DNA of 19,908 bases, from assembly GCA_027490555.1 (NCBI GenBank), contig JAIXXW010000267.1:1-19908 (forward strand), in the 5' to 3' direction. The position numbers and the translations under genes are program-made. The DNA comes from Comamonadaceae bacterium. Lineage in GTDB: Bacteria; Pseudomonadota; Gammaproteobacteria; Burkholderiales; Burkholderiaceae_C. A model generated the notes under the pieces. That model did no database searches and was not told the origin of the DNA. It saw only the letters and a list, made by a program, of their open reading frames with translations. This document shows, piece after piece, positions 7,207 to 14,616 of this stretch (the first letter of the stretch is position 1; every line of letters begins with the position of its first letter).

Positions 7207-7377
7207 TCACTTTTTGCCGAAGTAAACCGCCAGAGCCACCAGGGCGGCTGCCACCACAAAGCCCAGCACATCGGTGGCGTGCCAGTGGGTGCCGCCCAGG
7301 CCGTGGCCTTCGTGGGCCAGGGCCTTGTGGACCATGAGGGCGATGGTCAGGGGCAGCGCGAATCGGAGTTTTTTCAT
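7207..7377 (-). CDS. 56-residue His-rich membrane microprotein between ureA and ureB
   Basis: MKKLRFALPLTIALMVHKALA looks like a signal peptide with an AxA cleavage site after residue 21. It is followed by a short His-rich segment (HEGHGLGGTHWH, residues 22-33, four histidines) and one hydrophobic helix (VLGFVVAAALVALAVYF, residues 37-53) ending GKK. The gene fits between ureA (18-base gap) and ureB (7-base gap) on the operon strand, with codon use like its neighbours. I know no named family. The HEGHG after the signal resembles the HPGHG start of mature HupE/UreJ nickel permeases, so a nickel-related envelope role is possible, but this is inference. No strong ribosome site is visible. Confidence 0.75.
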   Translation of the reverse strand: MKKLRFALPLTIALMVHKALAHEGHGLGGTHWHATDVLGFVVAAALVALAVYFGKK

Positions 7378-7395
7378 GGAGCGGTCCAGGCAGGG

Positions 7396-7698
7396 TCAAA
7401 CAATGGGTTGGTGCACGGTCACCAGTTTGGTGCCGTCGGGGAAAGTGGCTTCGATCTGGATGTCGGGGATCATTTCGGGGATGCCCTCCATCACATCGGC
7501 GCGGGTCAACACGGTGCGGCCCTCGCTCATGAGTTGGGCCACGGTCTTGCCCTCGCGTGCGCCCTCCATCACGGCGGCGCAGATCAGTGCGATGGCTTCG
7601 GGGTAATTGAGTTTCAGACCCCGGGCCTTGCGCCGCTCGGCCAGCAAGGCGGCGGTGAAGATCAGGAGCTTGTCTTTTTCGCGGGGGGTCAGTTCCAT
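7396..7698 (-). CDS. ureA: Urease subunit gamma
   Basis: 100 residues, exactly the usual UreA length. It is the smallest structural subunit of urease. The start MELTPREKDKLLIFTAALLAERRKARGLKLNYPEA and the end PDGTKLVTVHQP are diagnostic. ATG 7698 is chosen on this basis. An in-frame ATG at 7755 would add 19 residues not typical of the family. No good ribosome site precedes 7698, which leaves the start slightly uncertain. It is the first gene of the minus-strand urease operon and faces away from urtA. Confidence 0.96.
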   Translation of the reverse strand: MELTPREKDKLLIFTAALLAERRKARGLKLNYPEAIALICAAVMEGAREGKTVAQLMSEGRTVLTRADVMEGIPEMIPDIQIEATFPDGTKLVTVHQPIV

Positions 7699-7726
7699 TT
7701 TGGTGCGCCGTGAGCGTTTTGGTGCG
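7698..7726. promoter_or_regulatory. Two TTTTGGTGCG direct repeats (candidate NtrC half-sites)
   Basis: TTTTGGTGCG occurs at 7698-7707 and again at 7717-7726. TTGGTGC is the right half of the enterobacterial NtrC box (GCAC...TGGTGC); the left halves are degenerate here. They sit about 120-150 bases upstream of the predicted sigma-54 start of urtA, where enhancer sites normally lie, and overlap the start codon of ureA. Binding is unproven. Confidence 0.35.
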
Positions 7727-7819
7727 TTGAATGCATTGGAGTGAGCAAAAAACATGCCCTATATGGAGGGTAGAAAAATTTCCTTAGAAAAGCCATGGTT
7801 TTCAGGGTTCTCCCTAGGG

Positions 7820-7835
7820 TTGGCACGGTGATTGC
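7820..7835 (+). promoter_or_regulatory. Sigma-54 (RpoN) promoter of urtABCDE
   Basis: TTGGCACGGTGATTGC matches the sigma-54 consensus YTGGCACG-N4-TTGC without a mismatch, with the GG (-24) and GC (-12) at the right distance. Transcription should start near 7847, leaving a leader of about 57 bases before urtA. This fits the known control of urea transporter genes by nitrogen limitation through NtrC. Confidence 0.85.
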
Positions 7836-7903
7836 GAGATGGGGGTCAGCGCTGTTTTTCGGTGCGTGTTTCAACAACCTACCTTCCTGATTGGAGTGAT
7901 CTC

Positions 7904-9184
7904 ATGATGAACCGTCGCGGCAACCTCAAAGCCCTCGCCACCGCCTGCGCCATCGCGGCCGGCAGTCTGACCTTTGCACAACATGCCCAGGCGCAAGCGG
8001 GCAACACCATCAAGGTGGGTGTGCTGCACAGCCTGTCGGGCACCATGGCCATTTCCGAGACGGTGCTCAAGGACACCGTGCTGATGGCGATCGACGAGAT
8101 CAACGCCAAGGGCGGTGTGCTCGGCAAAAAACTCGAACCCGTGATCGTGGACCCCGCCTCCAACTGGCCCTTGTTCGCCGAAAAAACCAAGCAGCTGCTC
8201 ACCCAGGACAAGGTGGCCGTGATTTTCGGTTGCTGGACTTCGGTGTCGCGCAAGTCGGTGCTGCCGGTGGTGGAAGAACTCAACGGCCTGCTGTTCTACC
8301 CGGTGCAGTACGAGGGTGAGGAGCTCTCCAAAAACGTGTTCTACACCGGCGCTGCGCCCAACCAGCAGGCCATCCCCGCGGTGGACTACCTGATGAGCAA
8401 GGACGGCGGCTCGGCCAAGCGCTGGGTGCTGCTGGGCACCGACTACGTCTACCCCCGCACCACCAACAAGATCCTGCGCGCTTACCTCAAGAGCAAAGGC
8501 GTGAAAGACAGCGACATCGACGAGAAGTACACCCCGTTTGGCCACTCCGACTACCAGACCATCGTGGCCGACATCAAGAAGTTCTCAACCGGTGGCAAGA
8601 CCGCGGTGGTGTCCACCATCAACGGCGACTCCAACGTGCCCTTTTACAAGGAACTGGGCAATGCCGGCCTGAAGGCCAAGGACGTGCCGGTGGTCGCTTT
8701 CTCGGTGGGTGAGGAAGAGCTGCGCGGCGTGGACACCAAGCCATTGGTGGGTCACTTGGCGGCCTGGAACTACTTCATGAGCATCAAGAATCCGGCCAAT
8801 GACGAGTTCACCAAAAAGTGGGCCGCCTACGCCAAGGCCAAGAACATCCCCGGTCACAAGGACAAGCCCCTGACCAACGACCCGATGGAGGCCACCTACA
8901 TCGGCATCAACATGTGGAAGCAGGCGGTGGAAAAAGCCAAGTCGACCGACACCGACAAAGTGATCGCCGCCATGGCCGGTCAGACCTTCAAGGCGCCCTC
9001 GGGCATCGTCTCCAAGATGGACGAGAAAAACCACCACCTGCACAAGTCGGTGTTCATCGGCGAGATCAAGGCCGATGGCCAGTTCAACGTGGTCTGGAAA
9101 ACACCCGGCCCCGTGAAAGCCAAGCCCTGGAGCCCTTTCATCCCCGGCAACGACAAAAAGCCCGACGAGCCCGCCAAGAAGTGA
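7904..9184 (+). CDS. urtA: Urea ABC transporter, periplasmic binding protein
   Basis: 426 residues. UrtA captures urea in the periplasm and hands it to UrtBC. A signal peptide covers about residues 1-31 (MMNRRGNLKALATACAIAAGSLTFAQHAQA). The mature part starts IKVGVLHSLSGTMAISET, typical of branched-chain amino acid and urea type binding proteins, and contains the UrtA-specific segments FGCWTSVSRKSVLPVVEE and LLFYPVQYEGEE. GGAG at 7893-7896, seven bases before ATG 7904, fixes the start. The longer frame from 7832 would begin upstream of the predicted transcript start. It is the first gene of the urt operon, and ATG 7907 is an alternative start. Confidence 0.97.
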   Translation: MMNRRGNLKALATACAIAAGSLTFAQHAQAQAGNTIKVGVLHSLSGTMAISETVLKDTVLMAIDEINAKGGVLGKKLEPVIVDPASNWPLFAEKTKQLLTQDKVAVIFGCWTSVSRKSVLPVVEELNGLLFYPVQYEGEELSKNVFYTGAAPNQQAIPAVDYLMSKDGGSAKRWVLLGTDYVYPRTTNKILRAYLKSKGVKDSDIDEKYTPFGHSDYQTIVADIKKFSTGGKTAVVSTINGDSNVPFYKELGNAGLKAKDVPVVAFSVGEEELRGVDTKPLVGHLAAWNYFMSIKNPANDEFTKKWAAYAKAKNIPGHKDKPLTNDPMEATYIGINMWKQAVEKAKSTDTDKVIAAMAGQTFKAPSGIVSKMDEKNHHLHKSVFIGEIKADGQFNVVWKTPGPVKAKPWSPFIPGNDKKPDEPAKK

Positions 9185-9205
9185 GGGTCTGAGTGCGTCC
9201 TGCAA

Positions 9206-9230
9206 GGGGGAGGGCGCAAGCCCTTCCCCC
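9206..9230 (+). promoter_or_regulatory. GC-rich hairpin in the urtA-urtB spacer
   Basis: GGGGGAGGGC (9206-9215) pairs with GCCCTTCCCCC (9220-9230), with one bulged T, around a GCAA loop of the stable GNRA class. No T run follows, so it is not a standard terminator. Between a binding-protein gene and its permease genes such hairpins often protect the upstream mRNA or reduce downstream expression. Confidence 0.6.
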
Positions 9231-9252
9231 CGGAATGGAAGAGATGAGCAAG

Positions 9253-10830
9253 ATGAACAGATGGACCCTGAAAGGCGCCTTGATGGCCTGCCTGCTGTGG
9301 GCGGTGGCAGCGGCCCAGGCCTTGACGCTGGACCAAGCCCTGGGCATGGCGGTGGGCGAGGGTGATGCGCGCCTGGCGGCGCTGTCCCAAGCCGTGGCGC
9401 AAGGCGATGACAGGACCGCCGCCTACCTGCAGGCCCTGGCCGACGATGTGGTCAAGGTGTCCAAGGGCCAGGTGCTGGTGGTGCGCGATGGCCAAGGCAC
9501 AGACCCGGTGACGGGCCAAGCCATGCCCGTGCCCGCAGAGGCCGAGGACGTGGTGCTGAACAACCGCTTGCGCGGCGAGATCGACACAGCCCTGGCGGCC
9601 CTGAAATTGTTCAGCGCCGATGTGAAGGTGCGCCGTGCGGCCGCCCTGTCCTTGCTCAAGGAGCCCGACATCGGTCGCAGGCCTGTGCTGGAAAAAGCCC
9701 TGGCCCATGAAAAAGACCTGGCGGTGCAAAGCCTGGTGCGCCAGGCCCTGGCCGCCGCTGTGCTGGGCAGCGAGATGCCCAAGGACCGCTGGCTGGCCGC
9801 CCGTGAACTGGCCGCCAGCCGCCAGCCCGAAATCCTGCTCTTGTTGAACCAGCAACTGGCCCAGGAGGCAGAGCCTGCGGTGAAGCAAGAAATTCAGCAG
9901 GCCCTGGCCCAGGTGCAGGACAGCCTGCGCTGGGGCGAGCGTCTGGGCACCTTGTTCACCGGGGCCAGCCTGGGTTCGATCTTGCTGTTGGTGGCCCTGG
10001 GTCTGGCCATCACCTATGGCCTGATGGGCGTCATCAACATGGCCCACGGTGAACTGATCATGATCGGGGCCTACGCCACCTATGTGGTGCAGACCCTGTT
10101 TCGCGCGCATTGGCCGCAGGCCTTCGACGCCTATTTGCTGGTGGCCCTGCCGGTGGCCTTCCTCAGCTCGGCGCTGGTGGGCGCGGTGATGGAGCGCAGC
10201 GTCATCAGGCACCTGTATGGCCGGCCGCTGGAAACCCTGCTGGCCACCTGGGGCATCAGCCTGGTGCTGATGCAGGGCGTGCGCAGCCTGTTTGGCGCGC
10301 AAAACGTGGGCGTGGAAAACCCCTCGTGGATGAGCGGCTCGCTGCAGCTGCTGCCCAATTTGCAACTGCCTTGGAACCGCGTGCTGATCGTCCTGTTTGC
10401 GCTGGCGGTGTTGGTGGGCGTGACGCTGTTGATCGCCAAAACACGGCTGGGCCTGTTCGTGCGTGGCGTCACGCAAAACCGGCCCATGGCCTCGTGCATG
10501 GGCGTGAACACCGCCCGCATCGACACCAGCGCCTTTGCCCTGGGCTCGGGCATGGCGGGTCTGGCCGGTTGCGCCCTGAGCCAGGTGGGCAATGTGGGCC
10601 CGGACCTGGGCCAGAGCTACATCGTGGACGCCTTCATGGTGGTGGTGCTCGGTGGCGTGGGGCAGCTGGCCGGCACGGTGTACGCCGCCTTGGGCCTGGG
10701 CCTGGCCAACAAACTGCTCGAGGGCTGGACCGGCGCGGTGCTGGCCAAGATCGCCGTGCTGGTCTTCATCATCGTCTTCATCCAGAAGCGACCGCAAGGC
10801 ATTTTTGCGATGAAAGGGCGCGAAGCATGA
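9253..10830 (+). CDS. urtB: Urea ABC transporter, permease UrtB
   Basis: 525 residues. UrtB is one of two inner-membrane permease subunits for urea. A signal-like hydrophobic start (MNRWTLKGALMACLLWAVAAAQA) and an extra periplasmic helical domain (about residues 25-235, rich in Ala/Leu helices) precede the LivH-type membrane domain. That domain begins near SLGSILLLVALGLAITYGLMGVINMAHGELIMIGAY and ends FIQKRPQGIFAMKGREA. The long N-terminal domain is characteristic of proteobacterial UrtB. GGAAGAG lies about nine bases before ATG 9253; ATGs at 9235 and 9244 are in frame and cannot be excluded. The stop overlaps the urtC start (ATGA). Confidence 0.95.
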   Translation: MNRWTLKGALMACLLWAVAAAQALTLDQALGMAVGEGDARLAALSQAVAQGDDRTAAYLQALADDVVKVSKGQVLVVRDGQGTDPVTGQAMPVPAEAEDVVLNNRLRGEIDTALAALKLFSADVKVRRAAALSLLKEPDIGRRPVLEKALAHEKDLAVQSLVRQALAAAVLGSEMPKDRWLAARELAASRQPEILLLLNQQLAQEAEPAVKQEIQQALAQVQDSLRWGERLGTLFTGASLGSILLLVALGLAITYGLMGVINMAHGELIMIGAYATYVVQTLFRAHWPQAFDAYLLVALPVAFLSSALVGAVMERSVIRHLYGRPLETLLATWGISLVLMQGVRSLFGAQNVGVENPSWMSGSLQLLPNLQLPWNRVLIVLFALAVLVGVTLLIAKTRLGLFVRGVTQNRPMASCMGVNTARIDTSAFALGSGMAGLAGCALSQVGNVGPDLGQSYIVDAFMVVVLGGVGQLAGTVYAALGLGLANKLLEGWTGAVLAKIAVLVFIIVFIQKRPQGIFAMKGREA

Positions 10831-11945
10831 ACCCCTCCCCGATGGCATTTCCCCCAGCCCCGGGGCTGCTCTCGCGCCAGGCCTGGACCGCTTGGGGGCT
10901 GGCATGGATCGCTGTAGGGGTGTTGGCCCCCGTGCTCAACCTGTGGGTGCCGGTGGACAGCCCCTGGCACCTGAGCGATTTTGCGGTGTCCCTGATCGGC
11001 AAGATCATGTGCTACGCCATCTGCGCCCTGGCCATGGACCTGATCTGGGGCTACACCGGCATCCTGTCGCTGGGCCATGGCCTGTTCTTCGCTTTGGGCG
11101 GGTACGTGATGGGCATGTACCTGATGCGCCAGATCGGCCAGGACGGCCACTACAAAAGCGACTTGCCCGACTTCATGGTCTTCCTCGACTGGAAAGCCTT
11201 GCCCTGGCACTGGGCCTTGTCGGACAGTTTTGTGGCCACACTGCTGCTGGTGGTGCTGGTGCCCGGCCTGATCGCCTTCGTGTTCGGCTACTTTGCCTTC
11301 CGCTCGCGCATCAAGGGGGTGTACTTTTCCATCATCACCCAGGCCATGACCTTTGCGGCCATGCTGCTGTTCTTCCGCAATGAAACCGGCCTGGGTGGCA
11401 ACAATGGCTTCACCGACTTCAAACGCATCCTCGATCTGCCGATCGCCACACCCGGCATGCGCATGACGCTGTTTGTGCTCACCGGCTTGACGCTGCTGGG
11501 TTTCCTTTTGTTTTCGCGCTGGCTGGTGGGCAGCAAATACGGCCGGGTCTTGATGGCCATTCGCGATGCCGAATCGCGGGTCATGTTTTCGGGCTATTCG
11601 CCACTGCCCTACAAGCTGAGCATCTGGGTCATCTCGGCCGTGATGTGCGGCATCGCGGGCGCCTTGTATGTGCCACAGGTGGGCATCATCAACCCGGGTG
11701 AGATGAGCCCGGCCAACTCGATCGAGATCGCGGTGTGGGCGGCCGTGGGCGGTCGCGGCACCTTGATCGGGCCCATCGTCGGCGCGTTTTTGGTGAACGG
11801 GGCCAAGAGCTGGCTCACGGTGACGGCGCCCGAGTTTTGGCTGTACTTTCTGGGCGCGCTGTTCATCGTGGTGACCCTGTATTTGCCACAAGGTGTGGTG
11901 GGGGTGTGGGCCAAGCTGCGCCAGAGGAAAGGCGGTGCCCCATGA
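10827..11945 (+). CDS. urtC: Urea ABC transporter, permease UrtC
   Basis: 372 residues. It is the second membrane permease subunit (LivM type), with about nine or ten hydrophobic segments. Diagnostic parts are AICALAMDLIWGYTGILSLGHGLFFALGGY, the cytoplasmic EAA-like loop GRVLMAIRDAESRVMFSGY, and VWAAVGGRGTLIGPIVGAF. The insertion HYKSDLPDFMVFLDWKALPWHW after the third segment is typical of UrtC and not of amino acid LivM proteins. The start overlaps the urtB stop and the stop overlaps the urtD start, both as ATGA. Confidence 0.96.
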   Translation: MNPSPMAFPPAPGLLSRQAWTAWGLAWIAVGVLAPVLNLWVPVDSPWHLSDFAVSLIGKIMCYAICALAMDLIWGYTGILSLGHGLFFALGGYVMGMYLMRQIGQDGHYKSDLPDFMVFLDWKALPWHWALSDSFVATLLLVVLVPGLIAFVFGYFAFRSRIKGVYFSIITQAMTFAAMLLFFRNETGLGGNNGFTDFKRILDLPIATPGMRMTLFVLTGLTLLGFLLFSRWLVGSKYGRVLMAIRDAESRVMFSGYSPLPYKLSIWVISAVMCGIAGALYVPQVGIINPGEMSPANSIEIAVWAAVGGRGTLIGPIVGAFLVNGAKSWLTVTAPEFWLYFLGALFIVVTLYLPQGVVGVWAKLRQRKGGAP

Positions 11946-12817
11946 CGCCCGACCTGCTGCAACGCGGCGCCCAGCGCGTCGCGCAACATGCCCAGCACCG
12001 GAGCGAGTCGACCGCATCGGGCGGGCGCAGTGCGGGCTATGGCCGGGTGCTGCACAACGCCCAGGAAGTGGACCTGACCCATGGCCGCATCCTGTACCTG
12101 GACGACGTGAGCGTGAGCTTTGACGGCTTCAAGGCCATCAACCGGCTGTCGCTCGACATCGCCCCCGGCGAGTTGCGCTGCATCATTGGCCCCAACGGCG
12201 CGGGCAAGACCACCCTGATGGACATCATCACCGGCAAGACCCGGCCGGACGAGGGCACCGTGTTTTTTGGCAGCACCATCGACCTGCTGCGCCACAACGA
12301 GCCCGAGATCGCGCAGCTGGGCATTGGCCGCAAGTTCCAAAAGCCCACGGTGTTCGAGCAGCTGACGGTGTTTGAGAACCTCGAGCTCGCTTTGAAGACG
12401 CCCAAGGGCGTGAGCGCCTCGATGTTCTTCCGGCTCGACTCGCGCCAAAGCGACCGCCTGGCCGAAGTGCTGCACACCATCCACCTGGCCGACAGCGTCG
12501 GACGGCCTGCCGGCTTGCTCAGCCACGGCCAAAAACAGTGGCTGGAGATCGGCATGCTGCTCATGCAAGAGCCCAGGTTGTTGTTGCTCGACGAGCCCGT
12601 GGCCGGCATGACCGACCACGAGACCGAGCGCACCGCCGAGCTGTTTCTGAGCCTCAAAGGCCGGCACTCGCTGATGGTGGTGGAGCACGACATGGGTTTC
12701 ATCCGCACCATCTCCGACATCGTCACTGTGCTGTGCGATGGCGCGGTGCTGGCCCAGGGCACGCTCGACCAGGTTCAGGCCGATGAACGGGTGATCGAGG
12801 TTTATCTGGGACGTTGA
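11942..12817 (+). CDS. urtD: Urea ABC transporter, ATP-binding protein UrtD
   Basis: 291 residues. This cytoplasmic ATPase pairs with UrtE to drive urea import. Walker A is GPNGAGKT (residues 83-90), the signature is LSHGQ (193-197) and Walker B is LLLLDEP (214-220). The LSHGQ variant and the DEPVAGM sequence are typical of LivG/UrtD. About 45 residues precede the ABC domain, a Ser/Gln/His-rich extension of unknown role that seems common in this family. The start is fixed by ATGA overlap with urtC. Confidence 0.96.
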   Translation: MTPDLLQRGAQRVAQHAQHRSESTASGGRSAGYGRVLHNAQEVDLTHGRILYLDDVSVSFDGFKAINRLSLDIAPGELRCIIGPNGAGKTTLMDIITGKTRPDEGTVFFGSTIDLLRHNEPEIAQLGIGRKFQKPTVFEQLTVFENLELALKTPKGVSASMFFRLDSRQSDRLAEVLHTIHLADSVGRPAGLLSHGQKQWLEIGMLLMQEPRLLLLDEPVAGMTDHETERTAELFLSLKGRHSLMVVEHDMGFIRTISDIVTVLCDGAVLAQGTLDQVQADERVIEVYLGR

Positions 12818-12837
12818 CCATGACGCCAGCACGCTTG

Positions 12838-12896
12838 GCGCACCGCGGTGCGCGCCCACACCCGCAACACGGCTTTGCTGCAGGTGCCCCCACCTG
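12838..12896 (+). promoter_or_regulatory. Palindrome and hairpin in the urtD-urtE spacer
   Basis: The 99-base gap between urtD and urtE holds a perfect 16-bp palindrome, GCGCACCGCGGTGCGC (12838-12853), and a hairpin CAGGTG-CCCC-CACCTG (12881-12896). Neither is followed by a T run. This is the largest gap in the operon, so the structures may tune UrtE expression or mRNA processing. Confidence 0.45.
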
Positions 12897-12916
12897 TGGC
12901 CGAAAGAGATCGCACC

Positions 12917-13621
12917 ATGCTTGAGGTCCAAAACATCCACCAGTTCTACGGCGGCTCGCACATCCTGCGCGGTGTGAGTTTGACCGCCCCGGCCGGCCAG
13001 GTCACCGTGCTGCTGGGCCGCAACGGCGTGGGCAAAACCACCTTGCTCAAATCGCTCATGGGCTTGGTGCCGGTCAAAAGCGGCAGTGTCACCCTGCAAG
13101 GTCGGGACCTGACCATGGCCCAGCCTTATGAACGCGCGGCCGCAGGCGTGGGCTATGTGCCCCAAGGCCGGGAGATCTTTGCCCGCCTCTCGGTTGAGGA
13201 CAACCTGCGCATGGGCCTGGCCACCCGGCCTGGCGGCACGCCCATCCCGCCCGAGTTGTTCGAGCTGTTCCCTGTGCTTCAGCAAATGCTGCAGCGCCGG
13301 GGCGGTGATTTGTCCGGCGGCCAGCAGCAACAACTGGCCATTGCCCGCGCCCTGGCCGCCCAGCCGCGTGTGCTGATCCTGGACGAGCCCACCGAAGGCA
13401 TCCAGCCCAGCATCATCAAGGACATCGGCCGCGTCATCCGTCAACTGGCCGACGTGGGCCTGCAAGGCCAGCGCATGGCCGTGCTCCTGTGCGAGCAGTA
13501 CTACGACTTTGCCGAGGAACTGGCCGACCAGTACCTGGTGATGGAACGCGGCGAGGTCATCGCCAGCGGACCCGGCAGCGAGATGCAGGCCAAGAACATT
13601 CGTCAGCTGGTGGCGATTTGA
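12917..13621 (+). CDS. urtE: Urea ABC transporter, ATP-binding protein UrtE
   Basis: 234 residues, LivF-type ATPase completing the urea transporter. Walker A is GRNGVGKT (34-41), the Q-loop region is GYVPQGREIF, the signature is LSGGQ (132-136) and Walker B is LILDEPTEGI. The segment LCEQYYDFAEELADQYLVMERGEVI stands where the usual switch histidine would be, as is typical of UrtE. ATG 12917 is preceded by GAAAGAGA at a suitable distance and starts MLEVQNIHQFYGGSHILRG, the expected beginning. The frame reaches back to 12848 without support. It is the last gene of the urt operon and ends 13 bases from the convergent dioxygenase gene. Confidence 0.96.
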   Translation: MLEVQNIHQFYGGSHILRGVSLTAPAGQVTVLLGRNGVGKTTLLKSLMGLVPVKSGSVTLQGRDLTMAQPYERAAAGVGYVPQGREIFARLSVEDNLRMGLATRPGGTPIPPELFELFPVLQQMLQRRGGDLSGGQQQQLAIARALAAQPRVLILDEPTEGIQPSIIKDIGRVIRQLADVGLQGQRMAVLLCEQYYDFAEELADQYLVMERGEVIASGPGSEMQAKNIRQLVAI

Positions 13622-13634
13622 AACCGCCGCCCAT

Positions 13635-14510
13635 TCACAGGGCGTTGATCGGAATCTTCAGGTAAGCCGTGCCATTGGCCTCGGGAGGCGGCATGTCACC
13701 GGCGCGGATGTTGACCTGCACCGCCGGCAGGATGAGGACCGGCATCTCCAATGTGGCATCGCGGCGGGTGCGCATCTCGACGAACTCGGCCTGGCTGACC
13801 CCATCGTGCACATGGATGTTGTGGGCGCGCTGCGCGGCCACCGTGGTCTCGAACGCCACGGGGCGCGCATTCGGCGGGTAGTCGTGGCACATGAACAGGC
13901 GGGTTTCGGGCGGCAGGCTCAAAACCTTTTGGACCGAGGCATACAGCGCGCTGGCGTCGCCCCCGGGAAAGTCGCAGCGGGCGGTGCCCACGTCGGGCAT
14001 GAACAGCGTGTCGCCGACAAACACCGCATCGCCCACCTGGTAGGCCACGCAGGCGGGCGTGTGGCCTGGCACGGCCATCACCCGGGCGGTGAGCTCGCCG
14101 ATGCTGAACGCTTGTCCGTCCTGGAGCAGCACGTCGAATTGCGAACCGTCCAGGCGGAACTCGGGCTCGAGGTTGAAAATGCCCTTGAACACCTTTTGCA
14201 CCCGTGTGATCTGATCACCGATGGCGATTTGACCGCCCAGCTTTTTCTGGAGGTAAGGCGCGGCGCTCAGGTGGTCGGCGTGGGCATGGGTCTCCAAAAT
14301 CCACTGAACCTGCAGGCCCTGGGCCTGGACCTGGTCGATGAGCTGGTCGGCCGAGGTGGTGCGGGTGCGGCCGGACTTGGGGTCGTAGTCGAGCACCGAA
14401 TCGATGATCGCGGCGGCCGAGCCCGGGCCGTTGTGCACCAGGTAGCTGACGGTCCAGGTGGCAGGGTCAAAAAAGCCTTGTACCTGGGGCTTGGGTGTGG
14501 CGCTGTGCAT
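13635..14510 (-). CDS. blh: Metallo-beta-lactamase-fold persulfide (sulfur) dioxygenase-like protein (Blh/ETHE1 group)
   Basis: 291 residues, cytoplasmic, no signal. The metal motif THAHADH (His75, His77, Asp79, His80), His150 in VPGHTPACVAY, Asp167 in FVGDTLF and His209 in MCHDYPP are all present. GTARCDFPGGDA (176-187) matches the loop that in ETHE1-type enzymes helps bind the glutathione persulfide substrate. These enzymes use one iron and oxygen to turn persulfides into sulfite. AGGAG at 14521-14517, six bases upstream, supports ATG 14510. It is divergent from the BigR-like repressor with a shared operator, the arrangement known for blh/bigR. A generic beta-lactamase-fold hydrolase remains possible, but the context argues for sulfide detoxification. 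Confidence 0.88.
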   Translation of the reverse strand: MHSATPKPQVQGFFDPATWTVSYLVHNGPGSAAAIIDSVLDYDPKSGRTRTTSADQLIDQVQAQGLQVQWILETHAHADHLSAAPYLQKKLGGQIAIGDQITRVQKVFKGIFNLEPEFRLDGSQFDVLLQDGQAFSIGELTARVMAVPGHTPACVAYQVGDAVFVGDTLFMPDVGTARCDFPGGDASALYASVQKVLSLPPETRLFMCHDYPPNARPVAFETTVAAQRAHNIHVHDGVSQAEFVEMRTRRDATLEMPVLILPAVQVNIRAGDMPPPEANGTAYLKIPINAL

Positions 14511-14539
14511 GGATCACTCCTTTCATTTAAGTTTTTAAT

Positions 14540-14568
14540 AGTCTATTGACAAATATATTGTTTGTCAA
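14540..14568 (-). promoter_or_regulatory. Sigma-70 promoter of the dioxygenase gene
   Basis: On the minus strand a perfect TTGACA (14568-14563) is followed after 17 bases by TAGACT (14545-14540), four of six matches to the -10 consensus. The start would be near 14533, leaving a leader of about 23 bases with a good ribosome site. The -35 box lies in one arm of the inverted repeat. Confidence 0.65.
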
Positions 14569-14570
14569 TA
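14544..14570. promoter_or_regulatory. Operator candidate: perfect inverted repeat for the BigR-like repressor
   Basis: TATTGACAAA (14544-14553) and TTTGTCAATA (14561-14570) are exact reverse complements separated by TATATTG. Each arm contains a TTGACA box for one of the two divergent promoters. The AT-rich palindrome lies between the dioxygenase and its ArsR-type regulator, where a BigR/SqrR dimer would be expected to bind. Confidence 0.8.
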
Positions 14571-14574
14571 AAGT
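14546..14574 (+). promoter_or_regulatory. Sigma-70 promoter of the regulator-pmpAB-sulP operon
   Basis: TTGACA at 14546-14551, 17-base spacer, TAAAGT at 14569-14574 (four of six). Transcription would start near 14581. This excludes the in-frame ATG at 14575 and supports ATG 14617 for the regulator. Confidence 0.65.
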
Positions 14575-14616
14575 TTGGGCTTGGCACTTTTTTCCCTGCC
14601 ATACGAGAACGTCCCG

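Noticed and set aside
7698..7755. Longer UreA starting at ATG 7755
   Set aside because: It would add 19 residues absent from the family. The 100-residue form beginning MELTPREKDKLL is standard, although neither start has a strong ribosome site.
8980..10905. 641-codon open frame on the minus strand across urtA and urtB
   Set aside because: Its Gln/His/Gly/Ala-rich translation is typical of the reverse complement of GC-rich membrane-protein genes; urtA and urtB on the plus strand are unambiguous.
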